A stretch of 64,000 nucleotides of DNA from Planctomycetota bacterium (GTDB lineage Bacteria > Planctomycetota > Phycisphaerae > UBA1845 > UTPLA1), in NCBI GenBank assembly GCA_016235815.1, contig JACRIM010000060.1, forward strand, positions 62,001-126,000, written 5' to 3'. The notes beneath the pieces are model-generated. The model was not told the DNA's origin. It saw only the letters and a program-made list of their open reading frames with translations, and did no database searches. Below, one piece after another: positions 62,838 to 64,000 of this stretch (positions within the stretch are counted from its first letter, which is position 1; every line of letters begins with the position of its first letter). Position numbers and translations under genes: made by a program.

Positions 62838-64000
62838 ATGGGACTATGGCGATTTGAGGTCAGTTCGATCGGCGCGGAACCGGACCCCGCCGGATTGTCA
62901 GTCCGGTCCCAACTCATCGATTTTGGCGTTCAGTCCGTGGAGCAAGTTCGCGCCTCCCGGGTCTTCGTCGTTGGACTTCCGCGCAGTGAACCAACTAAGG
63001 AACGGCAAACCGCTGACCGTATTGGGCGGTTCCTTCTGGCCGACCCGGTCGCCGAGACCTGCCGAATCACGGGCGAATCGGATCCCCTGCCGACCGCAAA
63101 CGGCCAAGCCGTCGAGATCCACTTGAAGCCCGGCGTCATGGACAATGTAGCGCTTTCGACGGCTGCGGCGTTGAGCGACATGGGAATTGCAGCGATCAGT
63201 GTTCGAACGGCGCGCCGCTTTGTGCTGCAACCAGCCCCTGTCGCTTCCGAGCTTGCCCGGATCCATCGACTCATGGGAAACGCCTGCATCGAAGACGTTT
63301 TCCTGGGGACGCGCCCGCTCATGCCGCCGCCTGAACCTCCGACGTATGAATATGAATTGCGACACGTGGCCATTCGAACGCTCGACGACTCGGGCCTGAT
63401 CACACTCAGCACGAATGGGCATTTGTTCCTTGCGCTCGACGAGATGCGGACCATCCAGGCTCACTATCTCAGGCTCGATCGCGGCCCGACCGATCTTGAA
63501 CTCGAGACCATTGCTCAAACATGGTCCGAGCACTGCGTTCACAAAACGCTTAAATCCGCCATTCTCTATCGCGGCGCAGCGATGCCCGGCGACACTTCAT
63601 CGACGACCGAGCGACGTTACGACAATCTCCTCAAGGACACCATCGCCCGCGCCACGGATGAACTCATCCGCGAGAAGCGCGGGCCGCAGTGCCTATCGGT
63701 TTTCAAAGACAACGCCGGCATCATCGCCTTCGACGATACCCACGCTGTCGCGTTCAAGGTGGAAACGCACAATCACCCGTCGGCGATTGAACCGTATGGC
63801 GGCGCGTCCACCGGCGTCGGCGGCGTGATTCGCGATGTGCTCGGCTGCGGACTCGGCGCGCAGCCCATTGCGAACACCGATGTTTTTTGCGTCGCTCCGC
63901 CGAGTTGGCCGAACGATGCGGTGCCCAAGGGTGTGATTCACCCCAAGACGGTACTAAAAGGCGTTGTTTGCGGCGTGCGCGATTACGGCAATCGGATGGG
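62838..64000 (+). CDS. purL: Phosphoribosylformylglycinamidine synthase, PurS-PurL fusion (partial)
   Basis: The first 387 residues of FGAM synthase, cut by the window end. It converts FGAR to FGAM in purine synthesis. Residues about 1-165 form two PurS-like alpha/beta units (VRSQLIDFGVQSVEQVR, and LKPGVMDNVALSTAAALSDMG with ISVRTARRF). The PurL domain starts near 195 and shows TWSEHCVHKTL with the conserved His, FKVETHNHPSAIEPYGGASTG and GGVIRDVLG. The ATG at 62838 has only a weak GGCGAG upstream. Confidence 0.9.
   Translation, partial: MGLWRFEVSSIGAEPDPAGLSVRSQLIDFGVQSVEQVRASRVFVVGLPRSEPTKERQTADRIGRFLLADPVAETCRITGESDPLPTANGQAVEIHLKPGVMDNVALSTAAALSDMGIAAISVRTARRFVLQPAPVASELARIHRLMGNACIEDVFLGTRPLMPPPEPPTYEYELRHVAIRTLDDSGLITLSTNGHLFLALDEMRTIQAHYLRLDRGPTDLELETIAQTWSEHCVHKTLKSAILYRGAAMPGDTSSTTERRYDNLLKDTIARATDELIREKRGPQCLSVFKDNAGIIAFDDTHAVAFKVETHNHPSAIEPYGGASTGVGGVIRDVLGCGLGAQPIANTDVFCVAPPSWPNDAVPKGVIHPKTVLKGVVCGVRDYGNRM

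Overview
The window looks like chromosomal DNA of a planctomycete, most likely a Phycisphaerae-type member. The reasons are: high-GC coding sequence; a diderm envelope gene set (kdsA, yidC, an LpxL-like protein, an AsmA-like protein); PEP-CTERM sorting signals on two exported proteins; giant secreted proteins with Cys-rich GACC modules, dockerin-like segments and long runs of DCNxNGxPDEC calcium-binding-type repeats; a bactofilin; and frequent GTG/TTG starts. This is my reading of gene content and style, not a database assignment. No prophage, IS element or CRISPR array is visible.

Layout. 1-11190: the RNA polymerase / ribosomal block rpoB, a small GNAT-like gene, rpoC, rpsL, rpsG, ending at a strong hairpin terminator. 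11266-14858: a DUF554 membrane protein, a zinc-ribbon bactofilin, folC and a small membrane protein. 14292-19821 (minus): an envelope-flavoured run of histidine phosphatase, kdsA, a Trm112/YcaR-like protein, a metallophosphoesterase, yidC and the membrane protein. 19985-28778: an exported SH3-repeat protein, a GYF/TM2 protein, a lipoprotein, an ABC1 kinase with an exported S9 peptidase, and a coupled trio of LpxL-like protein, CPBP protease and tail-anchored protein. A tRNA-Leu(CAA) follows. 29339-33886 encodes a 1,515-residue exported protein ending in an endonuclease/exonuclease/phosphatase domain, closed by a perfect 15-bp terminator. 33987-45363: a lipoprotein, cmk-plsC, a PEP-CTERM protein, RNase D, an HTH-EIIA fusion, a PPP-like phosphoesterase, a small HTH protein, aroC with an AsmA-like protein, and an AAA ATPase.

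45364-50260 is the least ordinary part. It holds a 730-bp stretch with a good minus-strand promoter but no recognisable gene, a 943-residue repeat protein carrying an apparent dispersed repeat inside its frame, a PEP-CTERM protein whose reading frame runs 50 residues past its sorting signal, and an XRE regulator behind a clear palindromic operator. 50466-58881: small envelope proteins, then the minus-strand operon rpsP-trmD-rplS-yraN-tatD-ROK (no rimM), and adenine deaminase with an unknown partner. 58979-64000: lon, accA and the start of a PurS-PurL fusion, cut by the window edge.

Most genes are housekeeping. The observations I would follow first are the GNAT-like gene and terminator-like hairpin between rpoB and rpoC, a native Arg at S12 position 88 (a known streptomycin-resistance residue), the degenerate catalytic motif in the LpxL-like protein, and the 45.4-46.1 kb region. 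I did not find a clear new defence or mobile system.
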